NCBI RefSeq assembly: GCF_014651115.1 | Contig: NZ_BMWG01000025.1 | Span: 1 to 64,000, forward strand | From: Streptomyces inusitatus | GTDB lineage: Bacteria; Actinomycetota; Actinomycetes; Streptomycetales; Streptomycetaceae | Direction of reading: 5' to 3' | Length of the DNA: 64,000 nucleotides | Part shown: piece by piece, positions 9,316 through 17,451 of the stretch | Position numbering within the stretch: the stretch's first letter is position 1 | How the letters are laid out: each line of letters starts with the position of its first letter | Translations under genes and position numbers: made by a program | Notes under the pieces: model-generated | Database searches by the model: none | Seen by the model: only the letters and a program-made list of their open reading frames with translations | What the model was told of the DNA's origin: nothing

Positions 9316-12300
9316 ATGAGCCCGAGCGGGGAGACCGGACAGCGAGAAGAGGCCGGGGAGGCCGGGACGCCGCGCGCCCGGGCCGCGCGCGCCGTCGGCG
9401 AGGCGAGGGCCTGGATCAACCACGCCAAGGTCTTCGGCCGGTCGGCCGCCGGACTGGGCGCGGGAGAGCCGGGCGACGCGGGGTTCGGGTTCGGCCCGCC
9501 CGATCCGGCGGCACGCGACGCGCTGATGGACCGGCTCCACGCGCTGGAGGGCGAGTTGGCGGCCGGGGCCGGGGCGGACGACCCCACGCTCGCCCTCGTA
9601 CGGGCCCGGCTCGGCGGGCTGTACACCCTGCGCCATCTCACGAACCCCGGCGACGGGGACCGGGCCGAGGGACTCCGGGTGCTGAACGCGGCCCGCGAAT
9701 CGGGGGCGCTGGACCCCAAGGAGGAGACGGTGGCGGCCGTCCACAAGATGGGCCTGCTGACACCGCCGGTGCTGCTCTCCGGTCTGGACGGAACACTGCC
9801 CCGGCTCAAGGAGCTGATCGAACTGGGCGAGCGGACCGGCGGGAGCGACCCGGAGCTGGACGCGAGCCTCGCCGAACTGCGCGACCTGGTGGCCCTCCTC
9901 GTACCGAAGATGCCCGACCCGGGCGCCGCCGAACAGCTCTCCCTGCTGGTGGAGTGGCTCGACCAGCGGCCCCGCGACGGACACGCCATGGACCCCGAGC
10001 GGTTCGCCCGGGCGGCCAAGGAGGCGATGGCCGGATTCCAGCCCGGCTCGTCCCACGAACGCCTGCTGGACGCCTGTCTGATGCTGCTCGGGGCCACGGG
10101 GACGCCGCGCGAGGGCGAGAGGAGATCCGACAGCGAGGGGGACGCGGAGGACATGGCGGGCCGGATCGAGCGGACCATCCTCAATCTGGAGGTCTTCGCC
10201 CCCGGCACCATCCGGCCGGAGGAACTGGACGCGCTGGTCACCCAGTTCGCCGGCCGCCCCGGGACCGACGAGAGCGACACCGCGACGGCGGCACTGGCCC
10301 GGATGGCCCAGGGACTGCGCACCGGCGAGCCCGGCGACCTCGAAGACGCCGCACGGCTGATGAGCGCCGCCGTCCAGGGTGCCCAGGGCGCCCAGGGCAC
10401 CCCGGGCAAGGAGGCCGACTGGCTGGAGCGGTTCATCGGCCAGCTCTCGCCCGGTCTGCTCTCCGCCGCCGCCGTCACGGGCGGCAGCCTCACCGACCGC
10501 GACCGTACGCGGACACTGCTCGACGCGCTCGTGGGACCCGGCGCCGACGGAATCGACCTCCCGCCCGGCGCGCTCGCCGCCCAGCGCGACCTGCTCCAGG
10601 CCAACCAGAGCCTCCGCCTCCAGCTCCGCGCCGACCAGGCGTACCGCGACCGTGACATGGCGCTGCTGGAAGAGCTGCTGGACGAGATGCTGGACCTCCA
10701 GGACCGGGCCGACCCCGACGCCGACTGGAACGTCCTCATCGGCTTCGGGCTCGGGATGATCCATCTCTTCCTGGCGCTGCTGGAGGGCGGCACGGTCGCG
10801 GTCCGCACCGCCTCCGCCTACTTCCGGCAGGCCCTGGAGCACCCGAGGATCCCGGCGCTGCTGCGGCCCATGCTGGAGACGGCCTGGGTGCCCGTCGTGC
10901 TGCTCTCCTCCCTGTTCGAACCCGAACCCGGGCCGGTCCTCGAAGCCGTGGAGCGGGCCCGGGCCGGGCTGAGCGCGCCCACCCTCGTGCTCGACCAGTC
11001 GGTACGCACCCGGATGGTCATCGCGCTGGCCTTCCAGAGCCTGCACCGGTCGACCGGCGACCCCTCCCACCGGGACACCGGCATCGCCGAACTGGAGACC
11101 GCGCGAAGGGAGCTGACCGAGCGCCACAGCCCGCAGGTCACCCACGAGGTGCTCTGGGCCCTGGCCCAGGCCTACCAGGGGCGCGGCGACCGGGACCGGG
11201 GCGACCGGCGGGCCGCCGTCGCCGCCGCGCAGGAATCGCTGCGCTCCCTCGCCGAGGAGGTGCTGCTGCAACTCGGCGCGGAACACGGCCTCGAAGTGGC
11301 CAGGGCGGCAGCCGAACGGGCGCTTCTGGCGGCCGAGTGGGCCGCCGACGACCGGCGCGCGGACAGGGCCGTGGAGGTGCTGGAGAACGGCCGGGCGCTG
11401 GTGCTGCGCGCGGCGGCGGTCTCGGCCGGGGTGCCGGAGCAGCTGACGGCCCGGGGGGAGCCGGAACTCGCCGAGGAGTGGGCCGGGGCCCTGCGGAGAC
11501 TGCCGCCGCCCGCGCCGGGCCCCGCCCCCGCCCCCGTGAACGGGACGGGCGGGACGGGCGGGACGGACGCGCTCCAAGAGGCCCGCGCCATGGCCGGGCA
11601 GCTCCTGTCGACGGGCGAGGCGGCCGGGTTCACCATCCCCAGCACCCTGCGCCGCCGCGCCCTGAGCGCGCTCCGCCGCCCCGACGGCGGCCGGCACTCA
11701 CTGCGCGAACTGCTCGACGCCCCCGGGATCGAGGAGCTGCGCGAAGGCCTCCGCACCGCCGGGGCGGACGCGCTGGTCCATCTGGTGCCGGGCCGGGGCA
11801 CGGCCGACGGACTCGCCATCCTGGTACGGCCCGAGGCCCGGGAGCCGGAGATCCTCCGGCTCCCGGGGCTGGGCGCGCCCGGCCGGGAGCCGCTGGAGCG
11901 CTATCTGGACGCCGGAGCCCGCCGCTCCGACGCCCGGGGTGAGGACCCCGACACCCGGGCCGAGGCCCACCGTCACTGGGAGACGGCCCTCGAAGCCCTC
12001 TGCGACTGGGCGGGCCCCGCCGTCCTCGCGCCGGTCCTCGGCGCGCTCGGCGTCGCCGTACCCGTACCCGTACCCGTACCCCTCACAGACCAGGGCGTAC
12101 CGGTTGAGTCCGGTACGCCCGAGAGGTCCGCCCCGTCCGCCTACGCCGGGGGGCCGGGCGGGCGGGGCGGTCGGAGCGGCCCGGACGCACCCTGCGCACC
12201 CGGCACCACCGCGCCGCCGCCCGTGCGAATCACCCTGGTGGCCTGCGGAAACCTCGGGGCGGTGCCGTGGCACGCCGGGCGGCTGGGGCCGTCCGCGACC

Positions 12301-13176
12301 CGCCCCGGGCGGCGCGTACACGCCTGTGAGTACGCGGTGATCTCCTACGCCGCGTCCGGCGGCGAGTTCCTGCGCTCCGTCCGGCGCGGGCGGACGCCGG
12401 TGGGGCTGCGGCCGGTGCTGGTCGCCGACCCCACCGGCGATCTGGACTGGGCCCAGGACGAAGTCAGCGCGCTGCGCACCGCGTTCTACCCCGGGGCCGC
12501 CGTCCACGGCTGGCACCAGGACGCCCCCGAGGACGCCCCGGGCACCCCCGACGACATCCTCGCCCAGCTCCCCGGCGGGGACCCGACGGGCCCGCCCGCC
12601 TCCCTGCTCCACCTCGTCGTGCACGGAGTCGCCGGGCTGAGCCCCACCGACTCGGTCCTCCGGCTCGCGGCCCCCGGCGGCGGGTTCGACCCCTCGTCGG
12701 AGGCGGCCAGACTCACCGTCACCCGGGTGATGGACGTCCCCGGCGGGCGGTACGCCGCCGACGGCCCGCTGATCGTGCTCAGCGCCTGCGAGACCGACCT
12801 CAGCAGCCGGGACCACGACGAGGCGCTCACCCCCACCACGGCGCTGCTCGCCCGGGGCGCGGCCGATGTCGTCGGCTCGCGCTGGGAGGTCCCCGACAGC
12901 GCGTCCGCCGTGCTGATGGTCGTCTTCCACCACCACATCGCGGTACGGGGGCTCGCCCCGCCGGACGCCCTGCGCGCCGCACAGCTGTGGATGACCGACC
13001 CCGACCGCCGCTCCGTGCCCGGGCTCCGCGGCGATCTGCTCGCCGAGGCGGAACGCGACCCCGGCTCCCTGGCGGCGCTCTCCTCCTGGGCCGCCTTCAT
13101 CCACCAGGGCAACCCCGCCCCCCGTACCGGCGCCGAAGGAACGACTGAAGGAACGACCGAAGGAACGACCGCATGA
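9316..13176 (+). CDS. CHAT-domain (caspase-like) protein with long helical repeat region
   Basis: A 1286-residue protein. Most of it is an alpha-helical, TPR-like scaffold. The last ~300 residues form a CHAT domain, a caspase/separase-type cysteine protease fold. The catalytic dyad is intact: His1103 in LLHLVVHG and Cys1158 in VLSACET, followed by LLARGAADVVGSRWEV. CHAT proteins act in bacterial conflict and programmed cell death, cutting a partner when the scaffold senses a signal. Linkers contain short repeats (GTGGTGGT, PVPVPVP) and the C-terminus ends EGTTEGTTEGTTA. ATG 9316 follows AAGGGGGAA. The stop overlaps the next start by four bases, and a RES toxin candidate is downstream. Confidence 0.88.
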   Translation: MSPSGETGQREEAGEAGTPRARAARAVGEARAWINHAKVFGRSAAGLGAGEPGDAGFGFGPPDPAARDALMDRLHALEGELAAGAGADDPTLALVRARLGGLYTLRHLTNPGDGDRAEGLRVLNAARESGALDPKEETVAAVHKMGLLTPPVLLSGLDGTLPRLKELIELGERTGGSDPELDASLAELRDLVALLVPKMPDPGAAEQLSLLVEWLDQRPRDGHAMDPERFARAAKEAMAGFQPGSSHERLLDACLMLLGATGTPREGERRSDSEGDAEDMAGRIERTILNLEVFAPGTIRPEELDALVTQFAGRPGTDESDTATAALARMAQGLRTGEPGDLEDAARLMSAAVQGAQGAQGTPGKEADWLERFIGQLSPGLLSAAAVTGGSLTDRDRTRTLLDALVGPGADGIDLPPGALAAQRDLLQANQSLRLQLRADQAYRDRDMALLEELLDEMLDLQDRADPDADWNVLIGFGLGMIHLFLALLEGGTVAVRTASAYFRQALEHPRIPALLRPMLETAWVPVVLLSSLFEPEPGPVLEAVERARAGLSAPTLVLDQSVRTRMVIALAFQSLHRSTGDPSHRDTGIAELETARRELTERHSPQVTHEVLWALAQAYQGRGDRDRGDRRAAVAAAQESLRSLAEEVLLQLGAEHGLEVARAAAERALLAAEWAADDRRADRAVEVLENGRALVLRAAAVSAGVPEQLTARGEPELAEEWAGALRRLPPPAPGPAPAPVNGTGGTGGTDALQEARAMAGQLLSTGEAAGFTIPSTLRRRALSALRRPDGGRHSLRELLDAPGIEELREGLRTAGADALVHLVPGRGTADGLAILVRPEAREPEILRLPGLGAPGREPLERYLDAGARRSDARGEDPDTRAEAHRHWETALEALCDWAGPAVLAPVLGALGVAVPVPVPVPLTDQGVPVESGTPERSAPSAYAGGPGGRGGRSGPDAPCAPGTTAPPPVRITLVACGNLGAVPWHAGRLGPSATRPGRRVHACEYAVISYAASGGEFLRSVRRGRTPVGLRPVLVADPTGDLDWAQDEVSALRTAFYPGAAVHGWHQDAPEDAPGTPDDILAQLPGGDPTGPPASLLHLVVHGVAGLSPTDSVLRLAAPGGGFDPSSEAARLTVTRVMDVPGGRYAADGPLIVLSACETDLSSRDHDEALTPTTALLARGAADVVGSRWEVPDSASAVLMVVFHHHIAVRGLAPPDALRAAQLWMTDPDRRSVPGLRGDLLAEAERDPGSLAALSSWAAFIHQGNPAPRTGAEGTTEGTTEGTTA

Positions 13177-13865
13177 GCACGAGCACCGATGAATTCCTCG
13201 ATCTGCTGCGCGACCGGCGGTCCGAGATCCACGCCGCCCTGACCGCCGAGCAGTTCGCCCGCTACCAGGACGGCGTCCGCGCGCTGCGCGCGGCGCGCGA
13301 CGACGTCAGAGCCGTGCGCGAGGCCCTGCGCGCGGTGCGCACCGCCCTGCGGGCGCTGCCGCCGGGCACCGAGCTGAGCGGGCGGCTCGGCCAGGTCCGG
13401 GGCGCGGGCCCGGCCGGCGCCGCCGTGCTGCCCGACGCGGACCGGCTCGACGCGCTGATCCGGCTGCTGGAGTCCGCCGACTGGCCCGCCCTCGAACCGG
13501 ACGCCGCCGAGATCGCCCGGGGGGTGCGCGAGCGGCTGCTCACCGCCCCCGCCCGGGGCGCGGACCGGCTCCCCGCCGGGGCGGCCGGCGACCCGGCGGG
13601 CGCGGGGCTCATCCGGCTGACCGACCGCGCGGGCCACGACCGCTACCCCGACTTCCAGTTCGACCCGGACACCGGCGAACCCCTCCCCGTCGTCCAGCGG
13701 ATCAACCGCCTCCTCCTCTCGGACCAGGACCCCTGGGGCGCGGCCGACTGGTGGCTCGGCGGCAACGAGTGGCTGGACGACGCGCCCGCCGCCCTGCTGG
13801 GACGGATCTCCGACGAGGTGCTGACCCTGGCCGCCCGCGAGCTGATGGAGGAGGGCGCGTGGTAG
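13173..13865 (+). CDS. Antitoxin candidate: MbcA/ParS-like C-terminal domain with helical N-terminus
   Basis: A 230-residue protein. The N-terminal ~75 residues are helical and Arg/Ala-rich (RALRAARDDVRAVREALRAV), followed by an Ala/Gly linker. The C-terminal ~75 residues (YPDFQFDPDTGEPLPVVQRI, then DQDPWGAADWWLGGNEWLDD) resemble the toxin-binding MbcA/ParS (DUF2384) domain of RES-Xre antitoxins. It overlaps a RES gene by seven bases, the normal TA order. No clear Xre helix-turn-helix is visible, so DNA binding is not predicted. Its four-base overlap with the CHAT gene is unusual and suggests the three products work together. The domain call is by eye; moderate confidence. Confidence 0.6.
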   Translation: MSTSTDEFLDLLRDRRSEIHAALTAEQFARYQDGVRALRAARDDVRAVREALRAVRTALRALPPGTELSGRLGQVRGAGPAGAAVLPDADRLDALIRLLESADWPALEPDAAEIARGVRERLLTAPARGADRLPAGAAGDPAGAGLIRLTDRAGHDRYPDFQFDPDTGEPLPVVQRINRLLLSDQDPWGAADWWLGGNEWLDDAPAALLGRISDEVLTLAARELMEEGAW

Positions 13866-14524
13866 GCCAGCCCCCGCCCGGGGCCGCCCGGATGAGCCCC
13901 CGGCTCACCGTGCTGCCCGCCGGGTCCGAGCTGTGGCGCTGCCACGCCGCCACCTGTCCGCCCGCCGCCTTCAACCCCTCGCTCGCGCCGTCCCACTTCG
14001 ACGGCAGCCGCTTCGACGGCACCACCGAGGACCCTTACCCCTTCCTCTACGCGGCCCCCGAGCCCGCCACCGGCCTCGCCGAGGTCCTCCTCCGCTCGGT
14101 GCGGTACGACGACACCTCGGGGCTGCGGCAGGTGCAGTGGCCGCTGGCCGCCTCCCGCACCCTGACCAAGCTGCTGGTGACGGAGGACCTCACCCTGGTA
14201 CGGCTGGTCTCCGAGGAGGATCTCGCCGCCGTGTTCCAGGACTCCTGGCTGCTGGAGGGCGGCGAGGGCCGCTATCCGATGACCCGGGTCTGGGCACACG
14301 AGATCCGCCGCCAGGCCCCGGCGGTGCAGGGCCTGGTCTGGCAGTCGCGCCGGAACCGTCCGTACCGCGCGCTCGTCCTCTTCGGCGACCGCTGCGGGGC
14401 GGAGCCGCTGAAGGCCGTCCCCGGACAGAGCCACCGCCTGGCCACCGTCGAGGGCGTCCACGAGGCCAACCGGCTGCTGGCACCGCTGCGGGCGGTGATC
14501 GCCCCGCCGGGCGTCCGGCCATGA
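13859..14524 (+). CDS. RES-domain protein, probable NAD+-degrading toxin
   Basis: A 221-residue RES-domain protein. The family core is clear: WRCH (Arg27), FNPSLAPSHFDGSRFDG (Arg51), PFLYAAPEPATGLAEVLL (Tyr64, Glu74). These correspond to the Arg/Arg/Tyr/Glu active site of MbcT and related RES toxins, which cleave or phosphorolyse NAD+. The upstream overlapping gene looks like its MbcA-type antitoxin. GTG 13859 follows GGAGGAGG closely; ATG 13892 is an alternative. Unlike classical two-gene RES-Xre modules, this pair sits behind a CHAT protease-like gene. A strong hairpin follows immediately. Confidence 0.85.
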   Translation: MVGQPPPGAARMSPRLTVLPAGSELWRCHAATCPPAAFNPSLAPSHFDGSRFDGTTEDPYPFLYAAPEPATGLAEVLLRSVRYDDTSGLRQVQWPLAASRTLTKLLVTEDLTLVRLVSEEDLAAVFQDSWLLEGGEGRYPMTRVWAHEIRRQAPAVQGLVWQSRRNRPYRALVLFGDRCGAEPLKAVPGQSHRLATVEGVHEANRLLAPLRAVIAPPGVRP

Positions 14525-14527
14525 GCG

Positions 14528-14560
14528 CGGACCGGGCCGTACGGGGGGCGGCCCGGTCCG
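14528..14560 (+). terminator. Hairpin terminator after CHAT/antitoxin/RES operon
   Basis: Perfect 12-bp inverted repeat (CGGACCGGGCCG / CGGCCCGGTCCG) with a 9-nt loop, starting four bases after the RES stop codon. Confidence 0.75.
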
Positions 14561-14563
14561 CTT

Positions 14564-14837
14564 CTAGGGAGTGTCTTCGAAGTAGCGTCGTCCGCCCGTA
14601 GTGGGGGTCCCCCCGGGCCGAAGGTCCAGGGGGAGAGCCCACGCGGTGGGGGTACTCCCCCTGGCTCCGCCGGGGGCACCCCTCCCGGGCGAAGCCCAGG
14701 GGGCCGTAGGCGACCGACGACAACGCGGCTGGGGGTCCCCCCGGGCGAAGCCCAGGGGGAGTGCGTGCCTGGGGGTCCCCCCAGCGGTAGCTGGGGGAGG
14801 CACGACAGGCAGACGGGACTTTGAAGACACGACCTAG
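14564..14837. mobile_element. MITE-like element (~270 bp) with terminal inverted repeats
   Basis: A non-coding 270-bp block bounded on both sides by CTAG (14564-14567 and 14834-14837). Its ends are imperfect inverted repeats: GGGAGTGTCTTCGAAGT on the left and the complement of ACTTTGAAGACACGACC on the right. The interior is several Streptomyces-type GGGGGTCCCCCC / GGGCGAAGCCC hairpins. The structure fits a miniature transposable element with TA or CTAG target duplication, as for IS630-like elements; the parent family is not established. The right CTAG contains the stop codon of the FHA gene. It fills the gap between two convergent operons. Confidence 0.7.
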
Positions 14838-15373
14838 CGGTCGTCCTCCCCGTACAGCGTCACGGAGAAGGCGACCACCCGCAGTCCGAGCCGGAGTTCG
14901 TCGCCGTCCCGCAGGGGGGTGCGTACGCCCGGCACGATCCGCGCGCCGTTGACGTAGGTGTGGTTGCGGCTGCCCGGCGCGGTCTCCTCCACCCACGCGC
15001 GGCCGTCCTCCTCGAAGGTGACCGTCGCGTGCCGCCGGGAGAGTGTGAGCAGACAGGAGAAGACGGCGGCGGTACGGGGGGCCCATTCCGGGTCGCGGCC
15101 GAGGCGCAGCGGACCGCCCGGGCCGTGGGCGATCTCCAGGGCGGGATCGGGGCAGACCAGCAGCAGCCGGGCGCGGCCGCTGCCGCAGGAGGGGCACGGG
15201 TAGCGCCCCTCGGTGAGCCGGCCGCGGCAGTTCCAGCAGCCTTCGGCGGCCTGTGGCTCCGGTTCCGGGCCGGGGTCCGGGCCGGGGTCCGGTTCCGGCT
15301 CGGGCACCGGCCCCACCGCCGGGGGCGGCACCGGGACCCAGCCGCCGCGCCCCCGTCGCGCGCCCCGGCTCAC
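14834..15373 (-). CDS. Zinc-ribbon plus FHA domain protein
   Basis: A 179-residue protein. After a Pro/Glu-rich repeat (PEPEPDPGPDPGPEPEP) there is a zinc ribbon with two CxxC pairs (CWNC...CPSC). A forkhead-associated domain follows: RLGRDPEW, LSRRHATVTF and NHTYVNGARI mark the phosphothreonine-binding loops. FHA domains read Thr phosphorylation, so the overlapping operon's kinase is the obvious partner. The GTG at 15373 overlaps the AAA+ stop by four bases (GTGA). It is the last gene of the kinase operon. Its stop codon falls in the flanking duplication of a MITE-like element, so a short original C-terminus may have been altered. Confidence 0.85.
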   Translation of the reverse strand: MSRGARRGRGGWVPVPPPAVGPVPEPEPDPGPDPGPEPEPQAAEGCWNCRGRLTEGRYPCPSCGSGRARLLLVCPDPALEIAHGPGGPLRLGRDPEWAPRTAAVFSCLLTLSRRHATVTFEEDGRAWVEETAPGSRNHTYVNGARIVPGVRTPLRDGDELRLGLRVVAFSVTLYGEDDR

Positions 15374-17451
15374 GACCGCTCGCCGGGCGCGTCGGACGCG
15401 TCGGAGAACCGCAGGTCCAGCGCGGCTGTGCCGTCCTCGTCGAGCCGGACGCCGGTCACGGTCACGGAGGTACCCTCCAGCACCCCCCGGTCGAACAGCT
15501 CCCGGGCCAGCGGGTTGATCAGATGGGTCTCCAGCAGCATCCCGATGCCCCGCCCGCCGTTGTCGGAGTCGGCGGTGCAGTGGGCGGAGAGGGTCCGGTG
15601 GGCCTCGCCGGAGAGCCGCAGCCGGACGCCCCGCTCCTCCCGCAGGACCCGCTGGATGTTCCCCATCTGGGAGTCGAAGATCTCCGTCGCGACCTCGGCC
15701 GGGATGTAGTCGAAGACCACCACGTTGCCGCCCAGCCGGTTCAGCAGCTCGGGCCGGCCGATCTCCTCCACGAAGTGCTGTTTCACATTGGCCAGGATGA
15801 TCTTCTCCAGCTCGTGGTACGGCATCCCCGGCACGGCCTTCTTCCCGCCGCCGCTGTCGCCGTCGGACCGGCTCCGCACCCCCAGATTGGAGGTGAAGAT
15901 CAGCACGCACTCGCTGAAGTAGGTGGTGACGCCCTGCCCGTCGGTGAGCCGCCCGTCCTCCAGCACCTGGAGGAACTTGTCCAGCACTCCGGTGTCGGCC
16001 TTGTCGATCTCGTCGAACAGCACCACGCGGAAAGGGTCGTTGCGCACCGCCGACGTCAGCTCGCCGCCCGCCTCGTACCCCACGTATCCGGGCGGTGCGC
16101 CGATCAGCCGGTCGACCGAGTGGGCGGCGGAGAACTCACTCATGTCGAAGCGCAGACAGGCGTCCTCGGTGCCGAAGAGCACGGTGGCCACCGACTTCGC
16201 CAGCTCGGTCTTGCCGGTCCCGGTCGGCCCGGCGAAGAAGAGCACTCCGCGCGGGCGGCTGCCGGGGTGGGAGGCCTGCGCGCCGGAGAGGCCGAGGGCC
16301 GCGCGCTTGAGGATGTCGAGGGTCTTGGCGACGGCCTTCTCCTGGCCCTTCACCCGGCTCCGGATGTACGCCTCCCCCTCTCTGATCTGCTCGCGGAGGT
16401 AGGAGGCTCCCCAGGGGTTGTCCTCGACGCCGAGCTGATAGACGCGCACGGCGTCGCGCATGGCGGAGAAGGGCAGCCCCCGGTCGAGCGCCATACGGGT
16501 GCTCTCGCGCATCGCGCGCAGCGTGAGACCGGCGGTGGCCCGGGCGAAGGTGTCCACCTCGTGCTCATGGTCGTCGGGCGCGTGGCCGGGCCGCTTGTCG
16601 AGACTCACCGGCCGCTCGGTCTCTTCGGTGTGCCCGGTGTGCCCGGTGTGCCCGGTGTCCTTGGCGTGCTCGGCGTGCTCGGCGTGCTCGGCGGCGAGCA
16701 GCCGGGCCATCCGCCGCCGGGCGCCCAGGTCGGGCAGGGGCAGCCCGATGGTCCGCACCCGCTCGCTGCCGGCCACCAGCCAGGTGGGCAGCTCCCGTTC
16801 GCCGTCGGCCAGCCAGATCACCGGGTTGAAGAGCCGGCGTCCGGTCTCCGGGTCGGTGAGCGGCTGCGCGTCCTCGGCGAGTTTGAGACAGCCGAGGAAG
16901 AAGTCCCGTTCCGGTTCGCTGAGCCGGGTGACGTCGGTGGGGATGCGGGCGGCGTAGTCGATCAGCAGCACCGCGCGGTACGGCTCCTGCCGCTGCCCGG
17001 GCCGCCCGCCCGGGTGGGCGGCCCGGGGCGGCCACCCGCTGACGATCGAGCGCAGTACGCCCTCGGTGTCGGCGAGCTGCCCGGCCGGACCCGGGGGCCC
17101 CGGGCGCGCGGGCCGGGCGGCCCCCTCGCCGCTGTGCAGCAGCGCCCGCACCTCCTCGGCGGCCGGTCCGGCGACCACCGTGAACCCGTCCACGATGTCG
17201 TAGCGGACGAGGACTTCGTACCCCTCCTGCCAGAGCGCGTTCCACAGCACCTCGGTCAGGGTGTGATGGGCGTCGTACGTGCGTCCCGGGCCGCCGTCGT
17301 CGGGGTCGGCGTCGTGGCGTACGAGGTGGATGTCGCGGATGTTGCCGTGCAGGACGTACTGGGAGTGGACGCTGAGGGTGCCGGTCACTTCCTCGGCGAA
17401 GGCGGGCAGTTCGCGTTCGCGGACCCCGCCGGGCTCGGGCGGTCCGCTCAT
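15370..17451 (-). CDS. ClpB/ClpA-like AAA+ ATPase with degenerate first module
   Basis: A 693-residue ATPase. The C-terminal module is a classic Clp/Hsp100 D2-type AAA+: Walker A GPTGTGKT (408-415), pore loop GYVG (455-458), Walker B VVLFDEID (Asp480, Glu481), sensor FTSN (519-522) and a ClpB small domain to the end. The first ~310 residues look like a second AAA-type module without a P-loop (YVLHGNIRD, VLLIDYAAR, PVIWLADGE), so it probably does not hydrolyse ATP. A His-rich linker of EHA and HTG repeats lies at 254-276. No ClpP-binding loop was recognised. It probably remodels or threads a partner from the same operon. The ATG overlaps the upstream stop by four bases. Confidence 0.88.
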   Translation of the reverse strand: MSGPPEPGGVRERELPAFAEEVTGTLSVHSQYVLHGNIRDIHLVRHDADPDDGGPGRTYDAHHTLTEVLWNALWQEGYEVLVRYDIVDGFTVVAGPAAEEVRALLHSGEGAARPARPGPPGPAGQLADTEGVLRSIVSGWPPRAAHPGGRPGQRQEPYRAVLLIDYAARIPTDVTRLSEPERDFFLGCLKLAEDAQPLTDPETGRRLFNPVIWLADGERELPTWLVAGSERVRTIGLPLPDLGARRRMARLLAAEHAEHAEHAKDTGHTGHTGHTEETERPVSLDKRPGHAPDDHEHEVDTFARATAGLTLRAMRESTRMALDRGLPFSAMRDAVRVYQLGVEDNPWGASYLREQIREGEAYIRSRVKGQEKAVAKTLDILKRAALGLSGAQASHPGSRPRGVLFFAGPTGTGKTELAKSVATVLFGTEDACLRFDMSEFSAAHSVDRLIGAPPGYVGYEAGGELTSAVRNDPFRVVLFDEIDKADTGVLDKFLQVLEDGRLTDGQGVTTYFSECVLIFTSNLGVRSRSDGDSGGGKKAVPGMPYHELEKIILANVKQHFVEEIGRPELLNRLGGNVVVFDYIPAEVATEIFDSQMGNIQRVLREERGVRLRLSGEAHRTLSAHCTADSDNGGRGIGMLLETHLINPLARELFDRGVLEGTSVTVTGVRLDEDGTAALDLRFSDASDAPGERS

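Noticed and set aside
8530..11697. Long minus-strand open frame across the CHAT gene
   Set aside because: Antisense shadow of the CHAT coding sequence with no recognisable domain or ribosome binding site.
14601..14837. Short open frames inside the block between the RES and FHA genes
   Set aside because: They lie inside a hairpin-rich MITE-like element and consist of repeat-derived Gly/Pro/Arg runs.
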